Shown piece after piece: positions 9,964 to 18,950 of a stretch of 64,000 bases of DNA. The stretch is taken from positions 1,766,001 to 1,830,000 of the forward strand of contig NC_014315.1 in NCBI RefSeq assembly GCF_000143085.1, given 5' to 3'. Within the stretch, counting starts at the first letter, position 1; each line of letters opens with the position of its first letter. The notes beneath the pieces are model-generated. The model was not told the origin of the DNA. It was given only the letters and a program-made list of their open reading frames with translations, and made no database searches. A program made the translations under genes and the position numbers. This DNA comes from Nitrosococcus watsonii C-113 (GTDB lineage: Bacteria > Pseudomonadota > Gammaproteobacteria > Nitrosococcales > Nitrosococcaceae).

Positions 9964-9985
9964 ACCTACTTTACACCTACTTTAC
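9964..9985. repeat. 11-bp perfect tandem duplication
   Basis: ACCTACTTTAC occurs twice head to tail. On the minus strand each copy reads GTAAAGTAGGT; one copy holds the Val-Lys-stop end of the M61 peptidase gene. The repeat sits where the start of vapB should be. Confidence 0.85.
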
Positions 9986-11782
9986 CGCTAACCAAGCCTC
10001 CCGGGCGGCCACAGCGGGCGGATGAGCGTTTTCATCCATAGTCAGCACGCAGGTATCCTTGGGAGGCAGTTGCAAAGTGACCTCAAACTCCCGCAATTCA
10101 TCCCGCCGAAAAGCATGGATAAGAACTCTCGCTCCTCCTGGATAAGAGCCAATGACTTTCTCCAGATTGCTGGCGGTCACCCTAATGCCATCCACGGCAA
10201 TGAGGCTATCCCCAGCTGAGAGTCCGGCCCATTGAGCCGCACTCTCATCGAAGACTTGGCTGATCCTAGCCTCTTTTTCATTCGGAACCAGGCGAATACC
10301 TAGCCTAGCGCGAGGCTCGCCCCCGTTGCTAGGTTTACCGCCTTTATCATCATTGGATTCTGAGGTACGCAGCTCATAGCGAATCCCAACCTGGGCCAAC
10401 AACGCTTGCAGGGGAAGATCCTCCGCCCGCCGCAGCGCTACTTCAAAGAAATCCGTTAGCTCCACGCCTGAAACTTCAGCAACCTGCCGTTCTACCCCAT
10501 CCTCAGGTACGCCTGCCCCCGTTTTGCCATAAGCCTCCCACAACGCCCGCATCACCTCATCCAAGGAACACTTGCCGTGGGTTTCGCGCCGCAGAGTTAG
10601 ATCCAGCGTCAGGGCTACCCATGCACCCTTGGTATAGTAACTCACGATAGCATTGGGAGCGTTTTCATCCTGCTGGTAAAACTTCGTCCAGGCATCAAAG
10701 CTGGATTCGGCTAGATTTTGCTTAAGCCGGCCCGAGCCTCGCAACACCCGGGTGATGGTCTGTCCCAGCAACTCTAAATAACTCTCTTGGCTAATCAGCC
10801 CCGAACGCACCAGCCCCAGATCGTCATAATAGGAGGTAATGCCTTCAAAAGCCCAAAGCAGGTGGGTGTAATTCTCTTGCTGAAGATCGTAGGGAACAAA
10901 AGCGGCAGGCTTGATACGCTTGATATTCCAGGTATGGAAATATTCATGGCTGCATAAGCCAAGAAAATTCCGATATCCTTCCCGCACCTCGGTTTCTCCT
11001 ACTTGAGGCAAATCGTTTCGACTGCATAGCAAAGCACTCGAAGCCCGATGTTCCAACCCCCCATACCCTTCGCCCACGGCAGTCACTAAAAAGACATAAC
11101 GGTCCATGGGTGCGGGTTCGCCAAAGAAACGGATATGATGTTCGCATAAAACTGTCAGATCCCGACTCAGACGCTCCATATCAGCCCGATGGCGGCCCGT
11201 AATAACGATATCGTGGGGAACACCACAAGCCTCGAAGGTGGCCAGGCTAAACTCGCCCATTTCCACCGGATGATCAATCAGTTCCTCATAATCCCCCGCC
11301 TGATAGTCACCAAAGCCATAGGGTTCGGCACCAGCCCGAGGCAAAGCGGTAGCTACTCGCCAGCGGCGGTACACCTCCCCTTCTGGCGGCACAAGGGTAA
11401 CGGTGCAGGGCTGATCCGCTTGCCCCTCCACCCTAAGAAACATGCTGGTGCCATTAAAGAAGCCATGGAAAGTATCAAGATGCGCTGCCCGTACCGAACT
11501 ATCCCAAGCATAAATCTCGTAACTAAGCGTTAGCGGCTCCGTGCTTGGCGCGCATTGCCAGACAGATTTGCTTATTTTTTCAACGGTAAGCGGTTGCCCC
11601 TGGGATTCGGCGCTAAGCCGTACTATGTGCTTGGCAAAATCGCGAATCAAATAACTCCCTGGAATCCAGGCCGGTAGCGACAAACGCTGGCCTTTAGGAG
11701 CAGGTTCTAAAATAGTAAGTGTCACCTGGAACAGGTGGGCCTGGGGATTTTTAGGAATAATGCGATAATGAATAAACGACAT
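9977..11782 (-). CDS. M61-family (glycyl aminopeptidase-like) metallopeptidase with PDZ domain
   Basis: 601 aa. The M61 family are zinc aminopeptidases with preference for small N-terminal residues, often with a C-terminal PDZ domain. The N-terminal beta domain includes PAWIPGSYLIRDFAKHI (residues about 37-53), highly typical of the family. The zinc motif HEYFH starts at residue 279, followed by TWNIKRIKPAAF. The catalytic domain runs to about 480 and a PDZ domain covers about 490-580 (LGIRLVPNEKEARISQV, GLSAGDSLIAVDGI). No signal peptide is visible, so the enzyme is probably cytoplasmic. It stands alone, divergent from nhaD. Confidence 0.9.
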   Translation of the reverse strand: MSFIHYRIIPKNPQAHLFQVTLTILEPAPKGQRLSLPAWIPGSYLIRDFAKHIVRLSAESQGQPLTVEKISKSVWQCAPSTEPLTLSYEIYAWDSSVRAAHLDTFHGFFNGTSMFLRVEGQADQPCTVTLVPPEGEVYRRWRVATALPRAGAEPYGFGDYQAGDYEELIDHPVEMGEFSLATFEACGVPHDIVITGRHRADMERLSRDLTVLCEHHIRFFGEPAPMDRYVFLVTAVGEGYGGLEHRASSALLCSRNDLPQVGETEVREGYRNFLGLCSHEYFHTWNIKRIKPAAFVPYDLQQENYTHLLWAFEGITSYYDDLGLVRSGLISQESYLELLGQTITRVLRGSGRLKQNLAESSFDAWTKFYQQDENAPNAIVSYYTKGAWVALTLDLTLRRETHGKCSLDEVMRALWEAYGKTGAGVPEDGVERQVAEVSGVELTDFFEVALRRAEDLPLQALLAQVGIRYELRTSESNDDKGGKPSNGGEPRARLGIRLVPNEKEARISQVFDESAAQWAGLSAGDSLIAVDGIRVTASNLEKVIGSYPGGARVLIHAFRRDELREFEVTLQLPPKDTCVLTMDENAHPPAVAAREAWLAVK

Positions 11783-11920
11783 CGCTAAACTAGCTTGCTC
11801 AAAAACAAGATATATAAATAACTTATCACCATCATACTCTTTAAAGAAACCGGCAATTTACCGAATCTCCTTTAGGAAGTCACCCTTCGTGCCGATTTTT
11901 AAACGGCGCGTACCACTGTT

Positions 11921-11950
11921 TTGACTTAAGGTATCATTGGCCACTATTTT
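11921..11950 (+). promoter_or_regulatory. candidate sigma70 promoter for nhaD
   Basis: TTGACT (11921-11926) and TATTTT (11945-11950) are separated by 18 bp, 21 bp ahead of the nhaD ATG. The -35 matches consensus at five of six positions, the -10 at four of six. Prediction by eye only. Confidence 0.45.
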
Positions 11951-11970
11951 TTATTAATCAAGGATAAGTA

Positions 11971-13431
11971 ATGCACCGAGATTTTTCTCAAATTGCCTTG
12001 CCGGGGAGAATCCAAGCACTTTGGATGCTGTTGGCCTTCTCTATCGCGCCGGAATTGAGCTTCGCTGCCGAAACCTCTGAATCCCTCGATCTCACCCAGC
12101 ATTGGGCGGGCTATAGTGCCCTGTTCATTTTTGTGCTGGCCTATACATTAGTGATCCTGGAGGAGCGGCTACACTTACGAAAATCCAAACCGGTGATTGT
12201 CGCTGCGGGCATTATCTGGGCGCTCGTTGCGGCCGCGGAGGTCCAGATCGGAACGCCTGGGATAGCTGGAGAAGCCCTCCGTCATAACTTACTAGAGTTT
12301 GCGGAACTCTTTCTATTTTTGCTAGCGGCCATGACCTATATTAATACCATGGGCGAGCGAAAGGTATTCGAGGTTCTGCGCGCCTGGCTGGTTTCACAAG
12401 GCTTCTCCCTGCGTACTATCTTCTGGCTGACAGGCTTGCTTGCTTTTTTTATCTCCCCCATCGCCGATAACCTTACCACGGCCCTATTGATGGCGACGGT
12501 AGTCATGGCGGTTGGAGGAAGCAATCGCCAGTTTGTGGTAGTCGCCTGCATTAACGTGGTAGTGGCCGCCAATGCGGGAGGCGCTTTTAGTCCTTTCGGC
12601 GATATCACAACCCTTATGGTGTGGCAAAAAGGCATGGTGGAATTTCAAGAATTTTTTGTCTTGTTTTTTCCATCCTTGATCAATTGGCTGGTACCCGCAG
12701 TGTTTATGGCGTTTGCCATTCCCAAAGCCCACCCGCCAGCTTTGGATGAATATGTAGCACTGAAAAATGGTGCCTGGATCGTCATCGGCCTGTTTATCGT
12801 CACGATTACCATGGCAGTTAGCTTCCATAATTTCCTCCACTTGCCGCCCGTGTTGGGCATGATGACCGGGCTGGGATTACTCAAATTCTTTGGCTACTAT
12901 CTCAAGCGCCGCGATGAAGCCGTGCTCAGCTTTCTCAACCAGCAAAGTAGTGAAAAAAGTGGCGGACATCCCCAACCCCTTGCCAGGCCATTTAACATAT
13001 TTGAGCAATTAGAACGGGCGGAATGGGATACTCTGATGTTCTTTTATGGCATTATTCTTTGTGTCGGTGGATTGGGCGCCATTGGCTATCTGGCGCTAGG
13101 CTCCCAATTCATGTACGTGGATCTAGGACCGACTACTGCCAATATTCTAGTAGGCATACTTTCTGCTATCGTAGATAATATCCCGGTCATGTTTGCGGTA
13201 CTCTCCATGGAACCGGACATGGGACACGGCCAATGGCTGTTAGTGACCCTGACCGCTGGGGTTGGGGGCTCACTGCTTTCCATCGGTTCAGCAGCGGGAG
13301 TAGCAGTAATGGGCCAGGCCCGGGGAGTTTATACTTTTTTTGCCCATTTGAAATGGATTTGGGCCATTGCCTTAGGCTATGGCGCTAGCATCTGGGCCCA
13401 TCTTATCCTCAACGCTGAGCTGTTTCAGTAG
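11971..13431 (+). CDS. nhaD: NhaD-type Na+/H+ antiporter
   Basis: 486 aa inner-membrane antiporter of the arsenite-permease/NhaD superfamily, expected to expel Na+ (or Li+) against H+ under alkaline or saline conditions. The first about 30 residues end in SFAAE and look like a cleaved leader, as in other NhaD proteins. A dozen hydrophobic segments follow. Conserved stretches include ISPIADNLTTALLMATV (about 160-176), ANAGGAFSPFGDITTLMVWQ (about 200-219) and SAIVDNIPVMFAVLSM (about 400-415); the paired DN residues are the family hallmark. Sodium export suits a marine or haloalkaliphilic host. Confidence 0.93.
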   Translation: MHRDFSQIALPGRIQALWMLLAFSIAPELSFAAETSESLDLTQHWAGYSALFIFVLAYTLVILEERLHLRKSKPVIVAAGIIWALVAAAEVQIGTPGIAGEALRHNLLEFAELFLFLLAAMTYINTMGERKVFEVLRAWLVSQGFSLRTIFWLTGLLAFFISPIADNLTTALLMATVVMAVGGSNRQFVVVACINVVVAANAGGAFSPFGDITTLMVWQKGMVEFQEFFVLFFPSLINWLVPAVFMAFAIPKAHPPALDEYVALKNGAWIVIGLFIVTITMAVSFHNFLHLPPVLGMMTGLGLLKFFGYYLKRRDEAVLSFLNQQSSEKSGGHPQPLARPFNIFEQLERAEWDTLMFFYGIILCVGGLGAIGYLALGSQFMYVDLGPTTANILVGILSAIVDNIPVMFAVLSMEPDMGHGQWLLVTLTAGVGGSLLSIGSAAGVAVMGQARGVYTFFAHLKWIWAIALGYGASIWAHLILNAELFQ

Positions 13432-13514
13432 CACTTCGTATATTTATATAATGATCGTGTCCGAATTAAACACCCAGTAAAATAGAGCGTTAGTGTAACG
13501 GAAATAATTAACCT

Positions 13515-14618
13515 ATGAGCTTTCCTACTGAAGATCTTCGCATTAAGAACATTCAAGAAGTTATTCCTCCGGCCCAACTCCATGAGGGTTTGCCCATTAC
13601 CGGTGAAGCTTCGGAAACAGTCTATCGAGCCCGGCAAGCCATTCAGGAAGTGCTCGGCGGGAAAGATGACCGCCTGCTGGTGATCGCCGGCCCCTGCTCC
13701 ATCCATGATCCCCAGGCTGCGCGGGATTATGGAAAAAGACTCAAGCTACTGATTGACGAGCTTGCCGATGAATTGCTCATCGTCATGCGGGTATATTTTG
13801 AGAAACCTCGCTCTACGGTAGGCTGGAAAGGGCTTATTAACGATCCCCATTTGGACGGTAGTTTTCAGATTAATGAAGGCTTGCGCCTGGCCCGTAAACT
13901 GCTGTTGGATCTGGCCGAAACAGGCGTGCCGGCAGGTACTGAATACCTGGATCTCATCAGCCCGCAATATGTCGCTGATCTCATTGCCTGGGGCGCAATC
14001 GGCGCTCGTACAACCGAAAGTCAGGTGCATCGGGAACTCGCTTCGGGACTCTCATGTCCGGTTGGCTTTAAGAATGCGACCAACGGCAGTCTAGGTGCCG
14101 CCATGTCCGCTATCGTCTCGGCCTCAAAGCCCCATCATTTTCTCTCCCTCACCCTGGCTGGCCGTTCAGCTATTTTTTCAACGGCCGGAAATCCATATTG
14201 CCATCTCATTTTACGGGGTGGACAGAAACCTAATTACGATGCGGAAAGCGTTAACAAAACAGCCCAGAATCTTATTCAAACGGGCCTTCGGCCTCAAGTC
14301 ATGATTGATTGCAGCCATGGCAACAGTAGCAAGAGCCCCAAAAAGCAAGCGCTAGTGGCTAGGGATATTGCGGGGCAAATTGCTGCGGGCGATGAGCGGA
14401 TCATGGGGGTTATGCTGGAAAGCCATCTCATAGCAGGACGCCAGGATGTTATTCCAAACACTCCTCTTACTTATGGTCAAAGCATCACCGATGCCTGTAT
14501 GGGCTGGGAAGAAAGCGAGCAGTTGCTTCGTGAACTTGCCCGCGCTATCCAGAAGCGGCGGCAGCAAACATCAGCAAAACACATTATCTCTGAGAAAAAG
14601 CAGGCCAACAGAGGTTAG
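13515..14618 (+). CDS. aroG: 3-deoxy-7-phosphoheptulonate synthase (DAHP synthase, class I)
   Basis: Condenses phosphoenolpyruvate and erythrose-4-phosphate to DAHP, the entry to the shikimate pathway. 367 aa, the usual class I-alpha length. Motifs: LVIAGPCSIHDPQAA (about 57-71), VYFEKPRSTVGWKGLINDP (about 95-113), GARTTESQVHRELASGLS (about 163-180), and CSHGNSSK (about 264-271). The N-terminal extension (about 1-45) is the regulatory segment of AroF/G/H. Which aromatic amino acid inhibits it cannot be told with confidence. Its 3' end overlaps the end of the convergent znuD-like gene by four bases. Confidence 0.95.
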   Translation: MSFPTEDLRIKNIQEVIPPAQLHEGLPITGEASETVYRARQAIQEVLGGKDDRLLVIAGPCSIHDPQAARDYGKRLKLLIDELADELLIVMRVYFEKPRSTVGWKGLINDPHLDGSFQINEGLRLARKLLLDLAETGVPAGTEYLDLISPQYVADLIAWGAIGARTTESQVHRELASGLSCPVGFKNATNGSLGAAMSAIVSASKPHHFLSLTLAGRSAIFSTAGNPYCHLILRGGQKPNYDAESVNKTAQNLIQTGLRPQVMIDCSHGNSSKSPKKQALVARDIAGQIAAGDERIMGVMLESHLIAGRQDVIPNTPLTYGQSITDACMGWEESEQLLRELARAIQKRRQQTSAKHIISEKKQANRG

Positions 14619-16684
14619 AAAGTCGCGTTTACGCCGACCATGGCTGAACGGCCTGGTAAAGGAGCCTGGTTTTTTAAAAAGGAAGTATGGCGCCGGGCTT
14701 CCTCATCTAAGAGATTTGTCCCCCGCAGGAAAACAGCATACTGCACCGGCCCCAGCGCAAAGCGATATCCCATATAAGCCTTTAATAGGGTATAGCCTCC
14801 AGTCTCTGTCTCTAGTGCTGCCGTCTCCCCTTGGGCTTGAACCCGCATTAGATTAATACCCGCATACCCCGGTCCTCGCTCATAGTCCAATTCACTCCCA
14901 AAACGCAAAGGCGTTATTCGAGGTAAATTAGCGCCATTTTTCAATTTACCCCTGACATAGTCGGTCCATAAACGAAGATCTAGCTTACCGCGATGATCCT
15001 CAAATAGACCTATTACCGTTTCAAATTCTACGCCAAAAAACTCAGCATCCGCTTGTTTTTCGTTTACCAATAAAAGCGCATCCGGGTCCATGGCTAATTC
15101 CCCTTCCAAATTAACCCGATCAGCCATCCCATCACCATTTTTATCCTGCTCTTGTAAGAAAATGAAATCGCTGATGAAATTAGCAAAAAGATTCAACTTC
15201 CAATGCCAATGTGAACGAGTCTTACGCAAGGATAGATCCAAATTATTGGAGATTTCCTTGTTCAGGAAAGGATTGCCAATTTCAAACGTATTGGTAGCCA
15301 GGTGGGGACCTTCTGAAAATAGCTCTTCCAACGCGGGGGCCCGCTCGGAATGGGAAACATTGAAGCCGACAGCATAGTCTTTCCAGAAATCCCACATGGC
15401 TCCGCCAGAGATACTGAATAGATCATGGCTCGCGTGCGGGCCACCCTCTGATTTCTTAGCTACCTGATGCTCAAATCGCCCCCCCATCTCGAAATGCCAG
15501 CGCCGCCAAGCACGCCCTTCTAAAATAAAGACGCTCATAGAATCCATCCGCGAGGAGGGAGGCATGAAAGCCTCCTCCCCTCTAGCGGAAAGGTCCCGGT
15601 TGCGGTATTGCAATCCAGCGACCCCCTCCCACTCTCCAAAAGGAGTATGAAGAAATTCAACCCGACCCTCCCACTCTTTGTTATTTAAAATCGTGCTAGC
15701 CAGCCCAGAGGGCTCAAATTCCTGATGGGTATGATCATTATGGCCCCATCGGGTTTTAATGGTTTGGATTCCCGCTAAAGGTAAGTATAAGGCCCCTTTA
15801 ATATCAAGACGGGTCTGGGCTTGATCAATACGGACTCCGCCCTCTTCGTGCGCCTGCCCTGCTTCATCTTCATGCCCATGCTCACCAGGGACACCATATT
15901 CATTGGTGAGGCGACTCACGGCAAGCCCTAAAAATCCCTCATCACGAACGAGAGATAAACCACCGGTAAAATTCTTGGTGTGGACATCGCTGTTTGCAAG
16001 TGTTCCACTTTTCGCGGCCGGCTCAGGATTAACCTGGGCAAATCCCGGAATACCATAATCCTCCGTATCCCGCAAAAGGCCAGCCAGGTGAAATGCAAAA
16101 TCACCTGCACCGGCATTAAAGCGAAAAACGCCGGTAGCGTCATCAGCAACCGAATCATAATGGCCGTACACATCCCCCTCAATGGCTTCGGGGACATAAT
16201 CGAGAATTCGGTGGTCGACAATATTAACCACTCCCCCAATAGCACCACTGCCGTATAGTAAAGTAGCCGGCCCCTTGAAAATTTCAATCTGATCCGCAAA
16301 GAAAGGTTGGACAGCCACCGCATGGTCCGGACTGATAGCGGAAACATCCATGGCCCCAATGCCGTCTTCTAATACGCGAACGCGGGTTCCGCCCAAACCC
16401 CGGATAATTGGACGGCCTACCGCAGGGCCAAAGTCGCTGGAAGTCACCCCGAGTTCCCCAGCCACAGCCTCCCCAATATTGCGTTTATCCTTAATCGATA
16501 ACGCCTTACCCATCAGTACCGAAGTAGGCTGCAATATATCCTCCTCGCTTCTGCCCAAGGGATCAGCCGTCACCACTAACGCTTCCAATGCTACGGCGTC
16601 GTCCATTGCTTGTGCCTTAAAAAAAGGCAACAAAAACAGCATCCCCCAGCAGAGGCTTGCCCATCTCAATATAACCACTTGCAT
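14615..16684 (-). CDS. znuD: ZnuD-like TonB-dependent zinc receptor
   Basis: 689 aa outer-membrane receptor expected to import zinc with TonB/ExbBD energy. A signal peptide ends at about residue 26 (FFKAQAMDD). The plug domain (about 35-155) includes VGRPIIRGLGGTRVRVLEDG and FFADQIEIFKGPATLLYGSG, the ZnuD type. The 22-strand barrel ends in a terminal Phe (MVGVNATF), as expected for BAM recognition. An extracellular loop around residues 262-275 reads EHGHEDEAGQAHEE, an acidic His-rich metal-binding segment. A near-perfect Zur palindrome lies 18 bp upstream of the ATG, strongly supporting the zinc assignment. Confidence 0.88.
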   Translation of the reverse strand: MQVVILRWASLCWGMLFLLPFFKAQAMDDAVALEALVVTADPLGRSEEDILQPTSVLMGKALSIKDKRNIGEAVAGELGVTSSDFGPAVGRPIIRGLGGTRVRVLEDGIGAMDVSAISPDHAVAVQPFFADQIEIFKGPATLLYGSGAIGGVVNIVDHRILDYVPEAIEGDVYGHYDSVADDATGVFRFNAGAGDFAFHLAGLLRDTEDYGIPGFAQVNPEPAAKSGTLANSDVHTKNFTGGLSLVRDEGFLGLAVSRLTNEYGVPGEHGHEDEAGQAHEEGGVRIDQAQTRLDIKGALYLPLAGIQTIKTRWGHNDHTHQEFEPSGLASTILNNKEWEGRVEFLHTPFGEWEGVAGLQYRNRDLSARGEEAFMPPSSRMDSMSVFILEGRAWRRWHFEMGGRFEHQVAKKSEGGPHASHDLFSISGGAMWDFWKDYAVGFNVSHSERAPALEELFSEGPHLATNTFEIGNPFLNKEISNNLDLSLRKTRSHWHWKLNLFANFISDFIFLQEQDKNGDGMADRVNLEGELAMDPDALLLVNEKQADAEFFGVEFETVIGLFEDHRGKLDLRLWTDYVRGKLKNGANLPRITPLRFGSELDYERGPGYAGINLMRVQAQGETAALETETGGYTLLKAYMGYRFALGPVQYAVFLRGTNLLDEEARRHTSFLKNQAPLPGRSAMVGVNATF

Positions 16685-16701
16685 TCACTCTCTAAATTTA
16701 T

Positions 16702-16730
16702 ACATAAATGTTATAACATAACATTTATGT
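16702..16730 (-). promoter_or_regulatory. Zur operator upstream of the TonB receptor
   Basis: ACATAAATGTTAT and ATAACATTTATGT form perfect 13-bp inverted arms around a 3-bp spacer (AAC). The core (AAATGTTATA-A-CATAACATTT) differs from the gammaproteobacterial Zur box by one base. It ends 18 bp before the start codon of the receptor, a position that would block transcription when zinc is plentiful. The roadblock gene on the other side begins 135 bp away and could share the control. Confidence 0.8.
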
Positions 16731-16864
16731 CAATAATAATTAGGACATTAGGTTGAGCGAAAGAACCCCGTTCTGTGAACCCCGTCTAGATCTCCAATCC
16801 CTATTTCACTACATACTTACTGCAATAATCTTTCTCTTAAATGGCTTGGTAATAGGAGCATGAA

Positions 16865-17227
16865 ATGCGCGCAGATATGCTGACTGCAGTCCTCAATGAT
16901 CTCAATAGCACCTCCGCTGATATCGAGGCATCTGGAGTCATTTCAATCGATGGACTAATGATAGCCTCGGTTTTGCCTACTACTCTCGATAAAGACAGGA
17001 TAGGCGCCATGAGCGCCGCCATGTTGGCTTTGGGTGATAGAAGCGCCAAAGAATTAGAGCGTGGGGCCTTGGAGCAAGTTCTGATAAAAGGGGATCACGG
17101 CTATGTGCTAATGACCTATGCGGGCGATGAAGCGGTGCTCACAGTCATGGCAAAACCCCGCGCAAAACTTGGGTTGATTTTTCTTGATGTCAAAAGAGCG
17201 GCTGAAAGTATCGCTTCAATGATATGA
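16865..17227 (+). CDS. roadblock/LC7-domain protein
   Basis: 120 aa single-domain roadblock/LC7 protein, the fold of MglB and related regulators of small Ras-like GTPases. Characteristic pieces are SGVISIDGLMIASVLP near residue 25-40, the Met/Ala-rich helix IGAMSAAMLALGDRSA, and GYVLMTYAGDEAVLTVMA toward the C-terminus. No MglA-like GTPase is next to it, so the partner is unknown. A stand-alone monocistronic gene ends at 17227 with an AT-rich, apparently empty 70 bp after it. Confidence 0.85.
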   Translation: MRADMLTAVLNDLNSTSADIEASGVISIDGLMIASVLPTTLDKDRIGAMSAAMLALGDRSAKELERGALEQVLIKGDHGYVLMTYAGDEAVLTVMAKPRAKLGLIFLDVKRAAESIASMI

Positions 17228-17299
17228 AAGAGTATGTGAACTCCTTGCTAAAAAATATTTTTGAAAATTTATTACAAATTCAGACAAGTATTTTTTTAA

Positions 17300-17581
17300 T
17301 ACGCAATTCTATCTAATGATTTTCAAACCCAGCGTGATGCCATTGATGCCGGAAAAGTGGATTTAATTTATGCTAATCCCTACGATACTTCAATGCTGGT
17401 CAGGGAAAAGGGGTTCACCGCTTTAGTTAAACCAAAAGATGAAGCGGACGAGGCCACCGTCGCTGTTCATAGCCGTAGTCCCGCAAAAACCGTGGAAGAT
17501 TTGGAAGCCGGAGTGAAAGTCGCTCTTACTCTTAATATTCCCGTCTTTTTCTTGCTCCTTCCGGCCCTTTGCGATGAATAA
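17300..17581 (+). pseudogene. fragment of a PhnD-like phosphonate/phosphite-type ABC substrate-binding protein
   Basis: The frame opens just after a TAA at 17297 and reads YAILSNDFQTQRDAIDAG, then KVDLIYANPYDTSMLVREKG and AKTVEDLEAG, an internal segment of the PhnD-type periplasmic binding family (PF12974). There is no start codon with a leader and the C-terminal half is gone: after ALTL the frame runs into the 3' end of the opposite-strand nnrS gene. About 80 of an expected 280-300 residues survive. No permease or ATPase gene is present nearby. A dead remnant. Confidence 0.7.
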
Positions 17582-18704
17582 GAATTAAACGGCGCAACAG
17601 CAAGCTAAAGGCAACCGACCAAGCGATGGCAGAACCCCATAAAAGCAAGAACATATACTCTCCATCCGCCAACGGTGCACCTAAGCGTAGTATGGCAGCG
17701 AGGCTCACCCCTAATGCCGCGGCACCTATATCCCTAAAATCCTCAAGCCCTTGACGGCTCCGTTGCAAGCGGGTACGGGCCATCACAACAAGGGTCAGTG
17801 TTCCAAGAGCGCCAACGGTAACGCCGTGGAGCGCCCAGTCTAAACTAAGACTCCCCGTAAGCTGTGCCCACCCCTTGAGACCGAGACCTGGAACAAGCCA
17901 AAGATAGCCCAAGCCTAAAGCCCACAGATGGGGGGTATCCAATACCCGCCACAACCGCCAGCGCCAGGCCCGGATCGCGGTCACAGCACTGGCGCCTAGA
18001 GCGAATATTCCCCCAGCCGGGGCCGCGCCTGGAATCATATCCAGGATAATCATGCCCAGCATACATAAAATGGCCATCCGCTCCAAGCGAGGCTGGACTC
18101 GGGCGGCTAGAACCTCCCCACGCCGATGAAAATGACCTGCTACCGCCGGCGCAATCACGCGCCCTCCCATGAGCAATAAGAGCAACGCAAATAAATCCAC
18201 AGCCACCAGCAAGGCAAATGGTTCCGCGCCAGGCACTACCTTGCTCGCCCCTAACTGGTAAATAAGCTCGCAAATGCCAATCCCGATAAACAAGGGTCCA
18301 AAAACCCGGTTTTCAAATTTCTTTGCTGCCCGCAGGAAAGGGGATGCGGTGAAATAGGCCACCAGCCCAGCAAAAATCAGACCCGGTAAAGCTGCTGGCA
18401 AACCTTCCCCCATAAAACCAAAAGCTGCCAGGCGCGCAACAAGCCAACTGAAGAAAAGGAGCCCTACTGTCACCGCCGATACTCGGGTAATAAGATACCC
18501 AGAGACCACGGCAAAAGCATAACCCAGCAACATCTCATGCCCGTGCCAATAAGGCCCAGGGGGAGATATCCAACCCTGTAACATTGCCATCCAAACCGGC
18601 ATGGCAACCACCGCCAAAGCAGCTGCAACGGGAAAGAAGAAAAGATCAACCGATAAGGGCTTACTCTTTCCCTGGCTCAAACAACTGCCGCCTTTGCTTG
18701 CCAA
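17532..18704 (-). CDS. nnrS: NnrS-family haem-copper membrane protein
   Basis: 390 aa polytopic inner-membrane protein with about 12 hydrophobic helices. NnrS proteins bind haem and copper and protect against nitric oxide and nitrosative stress. Recognisable are PYWHGHEMLLGYAFAVVSGY (about 52-71), with the conserved HxHEM-type His residues, and the later LDWALHGVTVGALGTLTLVVMART (given here as two parts: LDWALHGVTVGA and LGTLTLVVMART). The listed start is a TTG overlapping the preceding 77-aa gene by 28 bases; a second TTG inside TTGA at the stop of that gene is an alternative. Neighbours (MIP18-family protein, DUF2249 scrap, FmdE-like, CopD-like) are those often seen with nnrS in denitrifiers. 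Confidence 0.9.
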   Translation of the reverse strand: MASKGGSCLSQGKSKPLSVDLFFFPVAAALAVVAMPVWMAMLQGWISPPGPYWHGHEMLLGYAFAVVSGYLITRVSAVTVGLLFFSWLVARLAAFGFMGEGLPAALPGLIFAGLVAYFTASPFLRAAKKFENRVFGPLFIGIGICELIYQLGASKVVPGAEPFALLVAVDLFALLLLLMGGRVIAPAVAGHFHRRGEVLAARVQPRLERMAILCMLGMIILDMIPGAAPAGGIFALGASAVTAIRAWRWRLWRVLDTPHLWALGLGYLWLVPGLGLKGWAQLTGSLSLDWALHGVTVGALGTLTLVVMARTRLQRSRQGLEDFRDIGAAALGVSLAAILRLGAPLADGEYMFLLLWGSAIAWSVAFSLLLRRLILIHRKGPEGARKRREY

Positions 18705-18910
18705 TGCTGCCCACGAGTGAGGAATACGCCTCTTAATGCCTTATAGATCAGACATTCATAAGCCCGCCGGCGGAGGCCCAGGGCAACACTCCGCTCAAGG
18801 CTGATGAGCGCGCCAAACAAGCTTGGTACCATGGGCAGGCCATACAGCGCTAAAAAAGCAACAGGTAGACATAAAAACCCTAGCACGAATAAAAGCACGC
18901 GATAGATCAT
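18677..18910 (-). CDS. small membrane protein upstream of nnrS
   Basis: 77 aa from an ATG at 18910. Residues 3-40 are strongly hydrophobic (VLLFVLGFLCLPVAFLALYG, then MVPSLFGALISL), suggesting two TM helices, followed by a basic cytoplasmic tail. I do not recognise the family. The 28-base overlap with nnrS implies co-translation, so a role with NnrS is plausible but unproven. Confidence 0.6.
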   Translation of the reverse strand: MIYRVLLFVLGFLCLPVAFLALYGLPMVPSLFGALISLERSVALGLRRRAYECLIYKALRGVFLTRGQHWQAKAAVV

Positions 18911-18950
18911 CTAAGCACCGTCAATTCCCCGCCAAAAATAATATTTTTTC

